From Niastella populi (GTDB lineage Bacteria > Bacteroidota > Bacteroidia > Chitinophagales > Chitinophagaceae): a stretch of DNA of 64,000 nt. The translations under genes were made by a program, and so were the position numbers. Location: positions 62,001-126,000 of the forward strand of contig NZ_LWBP01000123.1 of NCBI RefSeq assembly GCF_002078015.1, given 5' to 3'. The notes below the pieces were generated by a model. That model was not told where the DNA came from. It worked only from the letters and a program-made list of their open reading frames with translations, and made no database searches. Of the stretch, positions 1-9,429 are shown piece by piece. Each line of letters starts with the position of its first letter. Position 1 is the stretch's first letter.

Positions 1-569
1 CAATGCTGACCCGCCTGCTCGATTTTTTGCAGAACGAAGGCATTACTGTTCTTTTTACAGCATTGGTATTTGATAATGAGAAATCGTTACAAACAGATGA
101 GGGTATATCTTCCCTGGTAGATGCGTGGATTCAGGTGCGCGATATAGAAGGTAACGGCGAACGAAACAGGGGCATCTACATTATGAAATCGAGAGGCATG
201 AACCACAGCAACCAGGTAAGGGAGTTTGTGATCACCGAAAAAGGCCTGGAGCTCGTTGATGTGTTCCAGGGGCCTGAAGGCATTCTGGTTGGTTCGGCAC
301 GGCAGGCCCAGCTACTGCAGGAGGCTACCGGCATTGAATTACGAACTTACGCCGCCAGCCGGAAAGATCAGGCAATCGAACGTAAGAAATTAGTGCTGGA
401 AGCGAAAATCGCGTCATTGAGAGAAGAGTTTGAGTCGGTACAGGATGAGCTCAATAAAACATTTATGGAAGAAAAATTGAAGAAAGAGATCATGGAGCGG
501 AACAGACAACAATTAGCCAATTCCCGAAACAACCGGAATTTAAAAAATGGCAAAAACAGCAAAAAATAA
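1..569 (+). CDS. kaiC: KaiC-type circadian clock ATPase, C-terminal part (5' truncated by window)
   Basis: This is the last 188 or so codons of a KaiC-family RecA-like ATPase; the start lies left of the window. The visible part begins in the second (CII-like) domain, with the LTRLLDFL and GITVLFTAL strands, and continues through [17 protein letters not shown], which aligns with the KaiC segment KMRGSWHDKAIREF by memory. Cyanobacterial KaiC ends soon after this, but here a charged, probably coiled-coil tail of about 65 residues (from about residue 120) follows. KaiC proteins autophosphorylate and hydrolyse ATP and are bound by KaiB. The stop overlaps the next gene by 23 bp, so the genes are probably co-transcribed. 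The Walker motifs and phosphosites are outside the window, so activity cannot be judged. Confidence 0.9.
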   Translation, partial: MLTRLLDFLQNEGITVLFTALVFDNEKSLQTDEGISSLVDAWIQVRDIEGNGERNRGIYIMKSRGMNHSNQVREFVITEKGLELVDVFQGPEGILVGSARQAQLLQEATGIELRTYAASRKDQAIERKKLVLEAKIASLREEFESVQDELNKTFMEEKLKKEIMERNRQQLANSRNNRNLKNGKNSKK

Positions 570-897
570 AACGAATAACCAGTTAAGGTCTGTTATACGG
601 CCAAACAAGCCAAAAGAGGAAAAATGGCAGTTACGTTTGTATATTGCCGGTAACACACCAAAATCGGCCGCTGCGCTTATCAATTTAAAAAAATATTGCG
701 AAGAGCACCTGAACGACCGGTACGAGCTGGAAGTGATCGACCTGTTGGTGAATCCCCAACTGGCGGCCGGCGACCAGATACTGGCTATTCCTACCCTGGT
801 AAGAAAAGTACCGGTGCCGGTTCGTAAAATAATCGGCGACCTGTCGAATGAAGAAAAAGTTTTAGTAGGACTAGACCTTAGATCTATAAAAAAATAA
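547..897 (+). CDS. kaiB: KaiB-family clock protein, first copy
   Basis: A 116-residue KaiB homologue with a thioredoxin-like fold. After a basic N-terminal extension of about 28 residues it shows the family segments [21 protein letters not shown] and [19 protein letters not shown], then [20 protein letters not shown]. This is close to cyanobacterial KaiB, including the P-x-RKIIGDLS segment. KaiB binds KaiC and switches its phosphorylation state in cyanobacteria; outside cyanobacteria the role is less clear and can be in stress response. It overlaps the kaiC end by 23 bp and is followed after one base by a second kaiB, so the order is kaiC-kaiB-kaiB. No kaiA was seen in the window. Confidence 0.93.
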   Translation: MAKTAKNKTNNQLRSVIRPNKPKEEKWQLRLYIAGNTPKSAAALINLKKYCEEHLNDRYELEVIDLLVNPQLAAGDQILAIPTLVRKVPVPVRKIIGDLSNEEKVLVGLDLRSIKK

Positions 898-898
898 C

Positions 899-1219
899 AT
901 GAAAAAAAACGGCGGGAACAACGATCTGAAAAAAAAATCGAAACCTCCTCCGGAGTATGACCTACGCCTGTATGTTACCGGCGCTACACCAAACTCTGTA
1001 AAAGCGATAGCCAATATCACGAATATTTGCGAGTCGTTTTTAAAAGACAGGTATGATCTGCAGATCATAGACGTTTACAAAGACGCTTCTGTGGCCTGGC
1101 AGGAGCAGATCATTGCCCTGCCATTATTGATAAAAAAACTCCCGCTCCCTGAACGAAAGCTCATAGGCGACCTATCTGAAACCGATAAAGTATTAAAAGC
1201 CCTGGGGGTTGAAATGTAA
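899..1219 (+). CDS. kaiB: KaiB-family clock protein, second divergent copy
   Basis: A 106-residue second KaiB homologue. It keeps YDLRLYVTGATPNS, YDLQIIDVY and PERKLIGDLSETDKVL but differs strongly from the first copy, for example KDASVAWQEQIIALPLL where the first has [16 protein letters not shown]. The two are therefore old paralogues rather than a recent duplication. The start codon lies one base after the first kaiB stop, and the stop overlaps the start of the histidine kinase (TAATG), so translational coupling is likely. The second copy may compete for KaiC or bind the kinase next to it; this is inference from position. Confidence 0.92.
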   Translation: MKKNGGNNDLKKKSKPPPEYDLRLYVTGATPNSVKAIANITNICESFLKDRYDLQIIDVYKDASVAWQEQIIALPLLIKKLPLPERKLIGDLSETDKVLKALGVEM

Positions 1220-2505
1220 TGGACAGGAATATCAAACTTAAAGACGACCTGTTGCGGGAACTGGAAGAAACCCGCCGCCAGTTGTACGAAGCTAAAGAAA
1301 CCATCGAGGCTATTCGTACAGGTCAGGTCGACGCGCTCGTTGTACAAAAAGGCAGCACCCACCAGTTATATACACTTAAAACAGCCGATCATACTTACCG
1401 GATATTTATCGAAAAAATGACCGAGGGCGCATTAACGCTCAGCCAGCAGGGCATTATCCTGTATGCCAATTCAAGTTTCGGTAATATGATCGGTATGCCG
1501 CTTTCGAGCATCATTGGCCTTCCATTCGAACAGTTCATTTCAAAAGACAACCTTGCTTTTTATAAAACGCTTTTCAAAACCTCCTGGGCAGGTGATTGCA
1601 AAGGAGAAGTAGAGATCTTTTATAACGGCAACCGTACACCGGTTCAACTTTCACTCACCGTGCTCGAGCTCGATGAAGGCATAGCCCTAAGCATCATCAT
1701 TACCGATCTCACCCTGCAAAAAAACACCCAAAGAAAACTTGAAGAGAACAATCGCCAACTTGAACACCTGAACCATACACTCGAAAACAGCAATCACGAT
1801 CTGCAGCAGTTTGCATCGGTAGCATCGCATGACCTGCAGGAACCTTTGCGCAAGATCCAGATGTTTTCAAACATTTTGAAGAATAAAGCATCGGGCAATT
1901 TAAGCAATGAAGAGATTGCCTACCTTGAAAAGATCATCGCTTCCACCGAACGCATGAAAGCATTGATAATTGACATCCTGAATTACAGCAGACTTTCTGC
2001 GGTTGACGGGGAATACCTGCCAACCGATTTGAATTTTGTGCTGAAAGAACTGGTGGAAGATTTCGAGCTGATGATCGCCGATAAAAAAGGAAAGATCATT
2101 TTCCACGATCTGCCGGTACTGGAAGTAAACCGCGGACAGATCCGCCAGGTATTTCAAAACCTTATTTCCAATTCGTTAAAATTTTCGAAAGACAGTGTGC
2201 CGCCGGTAATTGAAATAAGTGCAAAACTTTTATCGGAGAAAAGCATTGTCAGCGGGGAAGATGAAAATGGCGATTATTGTTTGCTTACTATTGAAGACAA
2301 TGGAATAGGATTTGATGAGAAATATGCGACAACGGTTTTTTCGCTATTTCAGCGCCTTCATCCTAAAGATTCATTTGAAGGTACAGGCATAGGATTAGCC
2401 ATTACCAAAAAAATAATCGAAAAACACCATGGATTGATACAGGTAAAAAGCACTCCAGGTATTGGAACTAAATTCATGATCGTGTTACCATTAAAACAAC
2501 AATAA
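1219..2505 (+). CDS. PAS-domain sensor histidine kinase of the kai operon
   Basis: A 428-residue cytosolic kinase with no membrane segment. An N-terminal coiled coil (about residues 8-35, with AIRTGQVDALVV) leads into a PAS domain (about 55-165). A linker coiled coil is followed by the HisKA dimerisation domain with SHDLQEP; the phosphoacceptor is His204. The HATPase domain has the N box (NLISNSLKFSKD, near residue 314), DNGIGFD and GTGIGLAI. Start and stop abut kaiB2 and the response regulator (TAATG overlap upstream, zero gap downstream), so it is probably the sensor or output kinase of the clock operon. In cyanobacteria the KaiC output kinase SasA carries a KaiB-like domain; here separate KaiB proteins sit beside a PAS kinase, so a similar pathway is only a hypothesis. 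Confidence 0.93.
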   Translation: MDRNIKLKDDLLRELEETRRQLYEAKETIEAIRTGQVDALVVQKGSTHQLYTLKTADHTYRIFIEKMTEGALTLSQQGIILYANSSFGNMIGMPLSSIIGLPFEQFISKDNLAFYKTLFKTSWAGDCKGEVEIFYNGNRTPVQLSLTVLELDEGIALSIIITDLTLQKNTQRKLEENNRQLEHLNHTLENSNHDLQQFASVASHDLQEPLRKIQMFSNILKNKASGNLSNEEIAYLEKIIASTERMKALIIDILNYSRLSAVDGEYLPTDLNFVLKELVEDFELMIADKKGKIIFHDLPVLEVNRGQIRQVFQNLISNSLKFSKDSVPPVIEISAKLLSEKSIVSGEDENGDYCLLTIEDNGIGFDEKYATTVFSLFQRLHPKDSFEGTGIGLAITKKIIEKHHGLIQVKSTPGIGTKFMIVLPLKQQ

Positions 2506-2913
2506 ATGGCCGGTACCCAAAACATACCCAAAAAGGTCTTGCTGGCCGAAGACGATCCTGATGATATTGGATTCTTTTTTCATTATCTCGGCGACCGCTC
2601 CGACCTGCACTTACTGCCGCCGGTTGAGAACGGCGAAGAAGTAGTTGAATATTTACAAAAGGCGCATAACGGCGCCTTCCCCGATCTGATCATCCTTGAC
2701 CAGAACATGCCGAAATGCAATGGCCTGCAAACGCTGGCTATCATAAAGAACAACGCACAGTTTGAAAATATCCCCGTATTTGTTTATTCTACTTATACAG
2801 ATGCCTACCTCGTAAAACAAAGCCTGCAACTGGGCGCCAGATCGGTTTTGGAAAAACCCGTTTCGGTTGAAGGTTATCATAAAATGATCGATAACATACT
2901 GGAACTGATCTGA
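2506..2913 (+). CDS. Single-domain response regulator (receiver only)
   Basis: A 135-residue CheY-like receiver of the Rcp1/CheY type without an output domain. It has the acidic pair in LLAEDDPDD, the phosphoacceptor Asp65 in LIILDQNMP, a conserved Ser in VYSTYT and Lys117 in VLEKPVS. It starts immediately after the stop of the PAS kinase, which is its likely partner. With no DNA-binding domain it should act by protein contact or as a phosphate sink. It ends the kai operon; the following 112 bp carry no obvious intrinsic terminator. Confidence 0.93.
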   Translation: MAGTQNIPKKVLLAEDDPDDIGFFFHYLGDRSDLHLLPPVENGEEVVEYLQKAHNGAFPDLIILDQNMPKCNGLQTLAIIKNNAQFENIPVFVYSTYTDAYLVKQSLQLGARSVLEKPVSVEGYHKMIDNILELI

Positions 2914-2996
2914 ACCATTTCCAGCCTGCTTTTTGCCGCAAAAACAATGCAACCGTTTGTGTCATAATGTAGTCGTAATAATAAGCGTCCATGAAT

Positions 2997-3004
2997 TACA
3001 TTTG
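2997..3004 (+). promoter_or_regulatory. Putative Bacteroidetes -7 box
   Basis: TACATTTG fits the Bacteroidetes -7 consensus TAnnTTTG and lies 21 bp upstream of the 3026 start. No TTTG box at the usual -33 spacing was found, so support is partial. Confidence 0.4.
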
Positions 3005-3025
3005 TTCAGCACAATCTTATTATAG

Positions 3026-3970
3026 ATGAGACGAATAACGACAAAAGGCGTCGCCTTACTATTTATATCAATAGCTGGTTTATTCAGCCAGGCTGCAGCA
3101 CAAACCAATGAGACCCCAACCTTTGAGAACTGTAAAAAATGCATCGTTTTGTGCGAACAATCAGTGCATCGGATCGCCATTCTCGATCCTGATAAAAAGG
3201 CCATGGTTTGGGAATGGCTGCCCGGTCAATCAGCTGCCATCAAAAAAGAACATGTGGACTGGTTTAAAAATCCATCCGATGCCAAGCCGGTGTACGGCGG
3301 CTCGGTCATTTTAATGAATGCTTCCGGCGGCGGCGTGGCGCTTATTCGCATTGCCGATAAAAAGGTATTGTTTTATGCTTTTGCCGGCGGCAATACGCAT
3401 TCGGCCGAACTGCTGCCCGATGGGAACATCGTATCTGCCTCCAGCACCGGCAATTTCATGACGGTGTTCCGTACCGATACAACGCAGTTCCCCGACAATG
3501 TATACAGCAAACAGATCAACCTGCCCTTTGGTCATAACGTGGTGTGGGATAAAAAACGAAACCTGTTATGGTCGGCAGCAAAAGACCAGTTGAAAACCTT
3601 TACCTATAACTTTCACCGTCTGCTGCCCGAGATCACCATTAAAGATTCTATTCAATTACCCGGAACGGATGCGCATGACCTGTTCCCCGTATATGGCCAG
3701 CCCGCTTTATGGCTTACCAATACCACCGCCACTTACTATTTCAACGTTGAGCGGAACGAGGCGTCAAAAATAGCCATTCCCTATGCACACGTTAAAAGCA
3801 TAAGTTCAGGACCATCCCCGCTTCCTACCATTTTTATTCATCCTGATGGCGCCAAAGGCTCCTGGTGGACTGATGAAATATATACCGCAGACGGTAAGGT
3901 GTTTTATAAACAACACGGGTTGAAAATATACAAAGCGCGATGGTTTGTGGAGAATACCTTCAGTTATTAA
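3026..3970 (+). CDS. Secreted DUF6528-like beta-propeller-type protein
   Basis: A 314-residue exported protein with an N-terminal signal peptide ending near SQAAAQ. The mature part has repeated beta-strand motifs such as HRIAILDPDK, GGSVILMN, ALIRIADKKVLFYAF, HSAELLPDGNIVSAS and HNVVWDKKRNLLWSA, typical of a propeller that follows a quantity along a path. The arrangement resembles DUF6528 proteins; that family name is from memory. No catalytic motif is evident. It stands alone between the kai operon and a perfect hairpin terminator at 3979-4006, with a -7-like box upstream, so it is probably a single-gene transcript. Confidence 0.75.
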   Translation: MRRITTKGVALLFISIAGLFSQAAAQTNETPTFENCKKCIVLCEQSVHRIAILDPDKKAMVWEWLPGQSAAIKKEHVDWFKNPSDAKPVYGGSVILMNASGGGVALIRIADKKVLFYAFAGGNTHSAELLPDGNIVSASSTGNFMTVFRTDTTQFPDNVYSKQINLPFGHNVVWDKKRNLLWSAAKDQLKTFTYNFHRLLPEITIKDSIQLPGTDAHDLFPVYGQPALWLTNTTATYYFNVERNEASKIAIPYAHVKSISSGPSPLPTIFIHPDGAKGSWWTDEIYTADGKVFYKQHGLKIYKARWFVENTFSY

Positions 3971-3978
3971 GAAAATTA

Positions 3979-4006
3979 CCCGTGCCGGTTTATCGGCACG
4001 GGTTTT
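3979..4006 (+). terminator. Intrinsic terminator after the 3026 gene
   Basis: Perfect 9-bp stem CCCGTGCCG / CGGCACGGG with a 6-nt loop (GTTTAT), followed by TTTT. It lies 9 bp after the stop at 3970. The minus-strand permease gene ends 21 bp further on, so it could serve both directions, although the T run favours the plus strand. Confidence 0.85.
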
Positions 4007-4026
4007 ACCGCATGATATTTCAGGGA

Positions 4027-5373
4027 TCAGGCCGGGTTCCTTTTAAAAAGCACAACACCTGCACCAAACAACACTATACCGGTAAACAGTAAAGGCAGTA
4101 CAAGCTGTATCCATTGCACATTACAGGCAGCATGAAAATATACCGGCACATGTTGCGCCCAATGCTCACTATCAACCGCACTATCGCCAAATATTTTTGG
4201 GTAGAAATACCGGCGCAGCCGTTCATGAAAATGTACTGTACTATCTAAATACTGTAAATGCTGCGGCATACCGGTTTGCGCTATGTTGGCAAACTGAAGT
4301 TGGGCATGGGTGGCAGGAAAAAACAAACCTGCAGTGGCGCTCACCCTGCTTCGCTGCCGTAATTGCTGATGCATGGCCCTGCTGTGTTCCCTTGCCTCCG
4401 CATCACCCATATGCTGCATGGCATAAAACCATAAATAATTAAAAGAAGGTTTGTTCCATACATAGTTCCTGTATTCGGGGTATTCATGAAAGAAGGCCTG
4501 TAACGTGCTGTCTTTATCCTTATCCCATTTGGTATGATAACCGTCGCGTTGTTTTATCAGCGTGCTGTACGCTTCGGGAACGGCATAGCGGGCCGTAACA
4601 TAATTATTGATCAAACCGGGCACCAGCAAACAAAGCAACACCCAGGCGCTCAGCAACAACAAGGCGTTTACGCTGGTGCTTTTATGCAATACGATCAACA
4701 GGAAACTGATCGCAAACCACACAAGAACATACAGGAAGGCGACGATCGCATAAGCGCCAAAAGCAGCGTTAACCGGAATACCCACGATCAGTTTGGCCAG
4801 TATAAGCAATGACAGCAATAAGGCACTTACAACGATACACCTGATACTTAATTTTTGCAAAATGAATTTCATGGGCTGCAGCGACTGCATTTTTACCAGC
4901 GGCCAGGTGCCGCCTTCCTTTTCACGCGAAAGCACATTGAAATTAAACGCAATGATCAGCAGGGGAAACAAACAGGTGATCACAAAACTCAGATCGAAAT
5001 TCCCGGTCATCAGGTTGTAAGGATTATACAGATCCGTATCGTACCGCTGTGCTTCCAGTCCGCGAACGGTAAGCGCCTGTATATTTGAATTTACATCCTG
5101 CTGGCCAATGGCCAGTGCCGCAATGGGCGCCGGTTTATTAATGTAAGCGAACTTCAGATAATACATCAGCAAACCGAACTCGTTCTTTATATATTTTACA
5201 TTGCGTCCGATATGTTCCTGCTGCGAGCGGGTAACCGACTGAATGGCGGCCTCCTGTTTTAAAAGGAACTGCCGGCCGATAAGAATGCTAACCATACCGG
5301 CTGCAAAAAACAACACCAGCGCAATCCATACACTCCGGCTGCGGATAAAATTATAGAATGCTAATTTGTACAT
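4027..5373 (-). CDS. ABC-2 type permease, DUF3526-like (second of pair)
   Basis: A 448-residue integral membrane protein. One membrane segment lies at about residues 14-34, then a long extracytoplasmic region, a cluster of five or so segments between about 130 and 265, a second soluble region rich in aromatic residues, and a final segment near 420-440. This layout (large loop, TM bundle, loop, TM) is that of DUF3526-type permeases. It starts 3 bp after the stop of the similar permease 5377-6819 and is the last gene of the minus-strand group, so the two probably form a heterodimeric channel with the ATPase at 9430. Substrate is unknown; the TonB receptor in the same group suggests metal or siderophore traffic. 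Confidence 0.85.
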   Translation of the reverse strand: MYKLAFYNFIRSRSVWIALVLFFAAGMVSILIGRQFLLKQEAAIQSVTRSQQEHIGRNVKYIKNEFGLLMYYLKFAYINKPAPIAALAIGQQDVNSNIQALTVRGLEAQRYDTDLYNPYNLMTGNFDLSFVITCLFPLLIIAFNFNVLSREKEGGTWPLVKMQSLQPMKFILQKLSIRCIVVSALLLSLLILAKLIVGIPVNAAFGAYAIVAFLYVLVWFAISFLLIVLHKSTSVNALLLLSAWVLLCLLVPGLINNYVTARYAVPEAYSTLIKQRDGYHTKWDKDKDSTLQAFFHEYPEYRNYVWNKPSFNYLWFYAMQHMGDAEAREHSRAMHQQLRQRSRVSATAGLFFPATHAQLQFANIAQTGMPQHLQYLDSTVHFHERLRRYFYPKIFGDSAVDSEHWAQHVPVYFHAACNVQWIQLVLPLLFTGIVLFGAGVVLFKRNPA

Positions 5374-5376
5374 AGG

Positions 5377-6819
5377 TTATATAACTGTAGCTTTTGCTGC
5401 TGTAAAATGAATAAGGATTACCGATAGCAACAACCAGGCAGCCAGTGCAACCAGCGCCACCCACTGTTGTTGTATGATTTCGTTTACCGATTGGTACCGG
5501 TGCCTGAAATCGGGGAACGATGTCCAGTGACTTTTATCGATACTATACGGTTTGTCGGTGCTGCTTAACTTCTTATTACTGATATATTTCATTTGCAGCA
5601 CGTTCATGGTTTGCGCCAGGTCATAGCGATACTTTTCAGCCTGTTGCTGAAAACTCAGGAAAGCCGAAAAACCGGTACCGCTAAAAGCCATGGTAATATT
5701 TTTAAACCCAATGAACGGATCAATAAAAGCGGCATTATAACTTACCCGGTTCTGCCGGTCGTAAATAGTATGCAACTGTTGTAAATGACGGTTATACACC
5801 TGCGCGCTCATGCGCTCCCCTTCCTGCATAATGTAACCGCTGTAGTTGAATGGAAGCTGTTGAATGGAATCAACTTTATTGGCACGCAGGACCGAATCTT
5901 TCAGTTTTTTAAAATGAACATCATCGGGATTATGACTATCTCCCTGTTGCAGTATATCCGCTTCCACAGCCGCCTGAAATTGTATTTTTCCGGGCGCGGG
6001 ATATACATAACTACCAATAGCCTGCAAGGTTTTGGGCAATACAATGGCCATCATAAGCCACATGCCCAGTAACGACAACAACGCGCTTCTGCCCGTGCTG
6101 CTCACTGCCGATATTACAATGGCCAGCACACTTACGACCCATAAGAAAATAATGGCGCCGGCACCGATCACCGCACAACGTATAAACAACCCGGCATCAG
6201 CAGTTGTGGTTGACTGCAATGCAATACCGGTTAAAGTGCTCAACAGAACCGGCAGTAAGAAAGCAACGGCAACCGCAAACAACCCAATGCTATTACCCCA
6301 GATGATCTGTTTAAAGGTGGCGCCCTGACTTACCAGTATTTTCAGCGTGGCATTTTCACGTTGCTGCGCTACAGCATTGAATCCAAGGAAGAACAGGATC
6401 AGCGGCAACAGTGTTTGTAACAGCATGGCCAAACTGAGTTCCCCAAAGCGCAACAACCCGGTGCTAAAACTGGCTTCGCTGTAATTGGCGGTATTCTGTT
6501 TATGCGCTTCCAGGTAAACAGCATTACCCGTATAACTTTCCATGCCATTATCGAACATGCTTAACGGATGTTTTACCCTGAAAGCAAACGAACCGAAATG
6601 CGCCATGCGGTGCGGATGTTTATCGGGGTTGGCCTCCCAGCTTTGCCGCGCCCGGGCCTGGTATTCTTTGCGGATCTCATTCTGCCTGGTATAGGTAGCA
6701 TAACCGGTAAACACTGCATATAATACCAGTGCCAGCCATACCAGGTAGATGGGTACTATCACTTTCCCCTTCCAAACGGTTTTTATAAAGTGAACCGCTA
6801 TTAATTTTATGTTGCTCAT
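5377..6819 (-). CDS. ABC-2 type permease, DUF3526-like (first of pair)
   Basis: A 480-residue membrane protein with the same layout as the downstream permease: one TM near residues 15-38, a periplasmic loop, five or so segments between about 130 and 265 (including LLQTLLPLILFFLGFNAVAQQRE), a long polar loop and a final TM near 455-475. The motif QQREN-ATLKILVSQGA next to the first TM of the bundle is the kind of cytoplasmic coupling segment seen in ABC-2 permeases (SREKEGGTWPLV in its partner). It lies 19 bp after the TonB receptor on the same strand. It probably works with the ATPase at 9430-10131 and the permease at 4027-5373. Confidence 0.85.
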   Translation of the reverse strand: MSNIKLIAVHFIKTVWKGKVIVPIYLVWLALVLYAVFTGYATYTRQNEIRKEYQARARQSWEANPDKHPHRMAHFGSFAFRVKHPLSMFDNGMESYTGNAVYLEAHKQNTANYSEASFSTGLLRFGELSLAMLLQTLLPLILFFLGFNAVAQQRENATLKILVSQGATFKQIIWGNSIGLFAVAVAFLLPVLLSTLTGIALQSTTTADAGLFIRCAVIGAGAIIFLWVVSVLAIVISAVSSTGRSALLSLLGMWLMMAIVLPKTLQAIGSYVYPAPGKIQFQAAVEADILQQGDSHNPDDVHFKKLKDSVLRANKVDSIQQLPFNYSGYIMQEGERMSAQVYNRHLQQLHTIYDRQNRVSYNAAFIDPFIGFKNITMAFSGTGFSAFLSFQQQAEKYRYDLAQTMNVLQMKYISNKKLSSTDKPYSIDKSHWTSFPDFRHRYQSVNEIIQQQWVALVALAAWLLLSVILIHFTAAKATVI

Positions 6820-6838
6820 GAGTTGCTGTTTCAGCTTT

Positions 6839-9331
6839 TTAAAAACGATAGGTAACGGTAAGCATCATGTTGCGGGGAGCGCCAGGGAACAGGCGTAAAT
6901 AACTTTGCGCCCCGATCCAGTACCGGGTATCGAACAGGTTATTTACATTACAGGCAACCTGGATGTTCCTTTTGCCCGGTGAGTAATAAACCGCCAGGTC
7001 CATAATGGTATAGGCAGGCGTTTTAAAATCACGGCTGAACCAGGGCAGCCGGTCGCCATTGTACTGCACGCCGGCACCAATACCGATGTCTTTTAATGCA
7101 GAACCCGTTGGGAAATTGAAACGCGACCACAAATTGGCGCTGTTATACGGCGTGTTTTGTTTCCTGGCCCCTTTCAACGCTTCGTCATTATCTTCAACGA
7201 TCACCGCATCGATATAGCTGTACGAGGCATTGATCTGCCAGTTGGGCAACAGGTAACCGGCCACATCTATTTCAAAACCGCGGCTTCTTTCGGCACCACG
7301 GGTGGTGAGTGAATCGGGGAACGCCGGCACATTTGCATTCAATAATAAATTCCGCTGATTGATCTCATATACCGCCGCATTCACCTGCATTTTTCCTTTT
7401 AACACCATTGCTTTTACGCCAACCTCCTTCAAATCGCTGGTAAGCGGTTTAAACTGTGCGGCCGATCTGGTGCTCCAGAAAAAACTACCGGTATTGGGCA
7501 TCAGCGTTACGGTATTGCTTTGCGGCTGAAACCCTTCGAGGTAAGTGCCGTATATGTTGATGTTCTTCGTTATAGCGTAGGTTAGCCCCACCCGCGGCAG
7601 CAACTTATTATTGGTAAATGAAAACTCATTCGCCGCCTCATAGTTGGTAATGTCTTTGAACCATTCGTGCCGTACACTCAACAGCAAAATAAACCGGTTC
7701 CATGCAAGTTGTTCCTGAACATATACGGCGTTGGTAGTAGTGAGGGCGGAAGGCACGGGCGTTTTTACATTCATTATATAATCGCCCGCATCCCTGAAAT
7801 TATAGGAAGGCGTTTCAAGATCGAAATGGCTTACGTTTGGTTTTGGCAACGTAAGGCCTTTGTAAGTGATGGTCTGATAACTGGCTGCATTCGCAGGCAC
7901 AAAAGAACTGGCAACCGTTCCGTCTTTCAGCAGAAAACCTCTTGCAGCATTCTGGCCACCGCCTTTTTGTTTTTCCCAGCGATGCAGATCATAACCCGCC
8001 AGTAACTGATGTTTTATTTTCCCGGTAGAAAATTTAAAATTGAAATAGCCGGTCACGTTGTCGATATTCCAGTTTTGTTTGCGTTGCACGAACTGCATAC
8101 CGGCCAGTGTATTTACCGGCTGGTTATTTATATCATGGGCGAATGCATTGGTTGTACGGTGTTCCTGCAGGTCTTCCTGCCAGGTTTGTTTCATATAAGC
8201 GGCGTTGAAACTTATTGCATCGCTAAACCGGTGGCTCAGGCTGCTGGTAACCATAAAATCCTTCGATTTAAAGAAATCGTTGGCCGCGCTCAGGTTCAAA
8301 CCAATGGGTGTACTTTTCAGATCGGCGCCGGCCTTTGCGCCGAAAATGGGTTGGCCGCGATCGAGGTTACCGTTCAAATGGCTCATGACCATTTCAACAT
8401 TGATGGCTGTTTTATCATCGGGTATATAGGAAAATGAAGGTGAAAGCAGGAATGAATTATTGCGCACCAGGTCGCGGTAACTTTTTGCTTCCTGGTAACC
8501 GCCGTTCAACCGGTACAACAATGTTTTTTCTTTGTTCAACGGTCCGGTGAAATCAAGCGTGCCGCGAATGGTGCTGAAGCTGCCCGCACTCAGGCTTATT
8601 TCTTTTCTATCGAAGGTCAATGGCTTTTTGGTAACAAGGTTAATAGTGCCGCCGGGATCAACGCTGGCAAAGGTAGCGCTGGCCGGACCTTTTATCACTT
8701 CTACCCTTTCAATATTCGTAGTAATGGGTTGTAAAAAATAATACTGCCGGGTACGCATGCCATTGATGATCTGCCCTTCTTCATTCTGATTGATGCCCCT
8801 TATGGCATATTGATTATAAAAGCTTGATGGAATAACGCCGGGAACGATCTTTACCGCATCGGCCAGTTGAAAAGCCTGGCGGTCGGTGATCAGTTCTTTT
8901 GTCACCGTCCCTATCGCCTGCGGAAGATCCCTGTTCAGCATCGCTATTTTGGTGGCTGAAAAAGAATAGTCGCTATTGTATTTCTGCGCACTGCGGCCAA
9001 GCACTTCCACTGTCTGCAATTGGGTATTTACAACGGTGAGCGCAAAATTCATCGACCGCGTACCATTATTCAACACCACGGCTTCGCTCAATGTTTCATA
9101 GCCGATAGCCGAGATGGTAATGGTATAGCTGCCATTGGGTACATCAGCAATTATATAAGCGCCATCATCGCCGCTTGTAACCGTATGTATTTTCGATTTC
9201 TGTTTCAGGGTCACCGTTGCTTTGGCAAGCGGCTCGTTGTTTTCGCCCGTTATTTTTCCTTCTATGCTGTTCTGGCCGTATATATATACCGAGGCCAGTA
9301 ACAAAAGTAACAGGAGTACCTGTTGTTTCAT
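6839..9331 (-). CDS. TonB-dependent siderophore-type receptor
   Basis: An 830-residue outer-membrane receptor. A signal peptide (cut near SVYIYGQ) is followed by a CarboxypepD_reg-like domain (about 20-105), a plug domain (about 130-240, with RGINQNEEGQIINGM and VEVIKGPASATFASVDPGG), and a long beta-barrel ending in an aromatic residue (TVTYRF). The plug and the segment GIGAGVQYNGDRLPWF fit siderophore receptors of the FhuA/FpvA type. It takes up a substrate across the outer membrane with TonB-ExbBD, which are not in the window. It sits between an ABC ATPase (98 bp upstream) and two ABC permeases (19 bp downstream). Iron or another metal complex is a reasonable guess; the substrate is not shown. 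Confidence 0.92.
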   Translation of the reverse strand: MKQQVLLLLLLLASVYIYGQNSIEGKITGENNEPLAKATVTLKQKSKIHTVTSGDDGAYIIADVPNGSYTITISAIGYETLSEAVVLNNGTRSMNFALTVVNTQLQTVEVLGRSAQKYNSDYSFSATKIAMLNRDLPQAIGTVTKELITDRQAFQLADAVKIVPGVIPSSFYNQYAIRGINQNEEGQIINGMRTRQYYFLQPITTNIERVEVIKGPASATFASVDPGGTINLVTKKPLTFDRKEISLSAGSFSTIRGTLDFTGPLNKEKTLLYRLNGGYQEAKSYRDLVRNNSFLLSPSFSYIPDDKTAINVEMVMSHLNGNLDRGQPIFGAKAGADLKSTPIGLNLSAANDFFKSKDFMVTSSLSHRFSDAISFNAAYMKQTWQEDLQEHRTTNAFAHDINNQPVNTLAGMQFVQRKQNWNIDNVTGYFNFKFSTGKIKHQLLAGYDLHRWEKQKGGGQNAARGFLLKDGTVASSFVPANAASYQTITYKGLTLPKPNVSHFDLETPSYNFRDAGDYIMNVKTPVPSALTTTNAVYVQEQLAWNRFILLLSVRHEWFKDITNYEAANEFSFTNNKLLPRVGLTYAITKNINIYGTYLEGFQPQSNTVTLMPNTGSFFWSTRSAAQFKPLTSDLKEVGVKAMVLKGKMQVNAAVYEINQRNLLLNANVPAFPDSLTTRGAERSRGFEIDVAGYLLPNWQINASYSYIDAVIVEDNDEALKGARKQNTPYNSANLWSRFNFPTGSALKDIGIGAGVQYNGDRLPWFSRDFKTPAYTIMDLAVYYSPGKRNIQVACNVNNLFDTRYWIGAQSYLRLFPGAPRNMMLTVTYRF

Positions 9332-9429
9332 GCCGATTGATTATTGTTATGAAAGTTTAAAAGAACCGTTTTAAGTTGTGAGGCAAGAAGTAAGTTCACG
9401 AGTTAACAGGTTAACAAGGGCCTTTTTAC

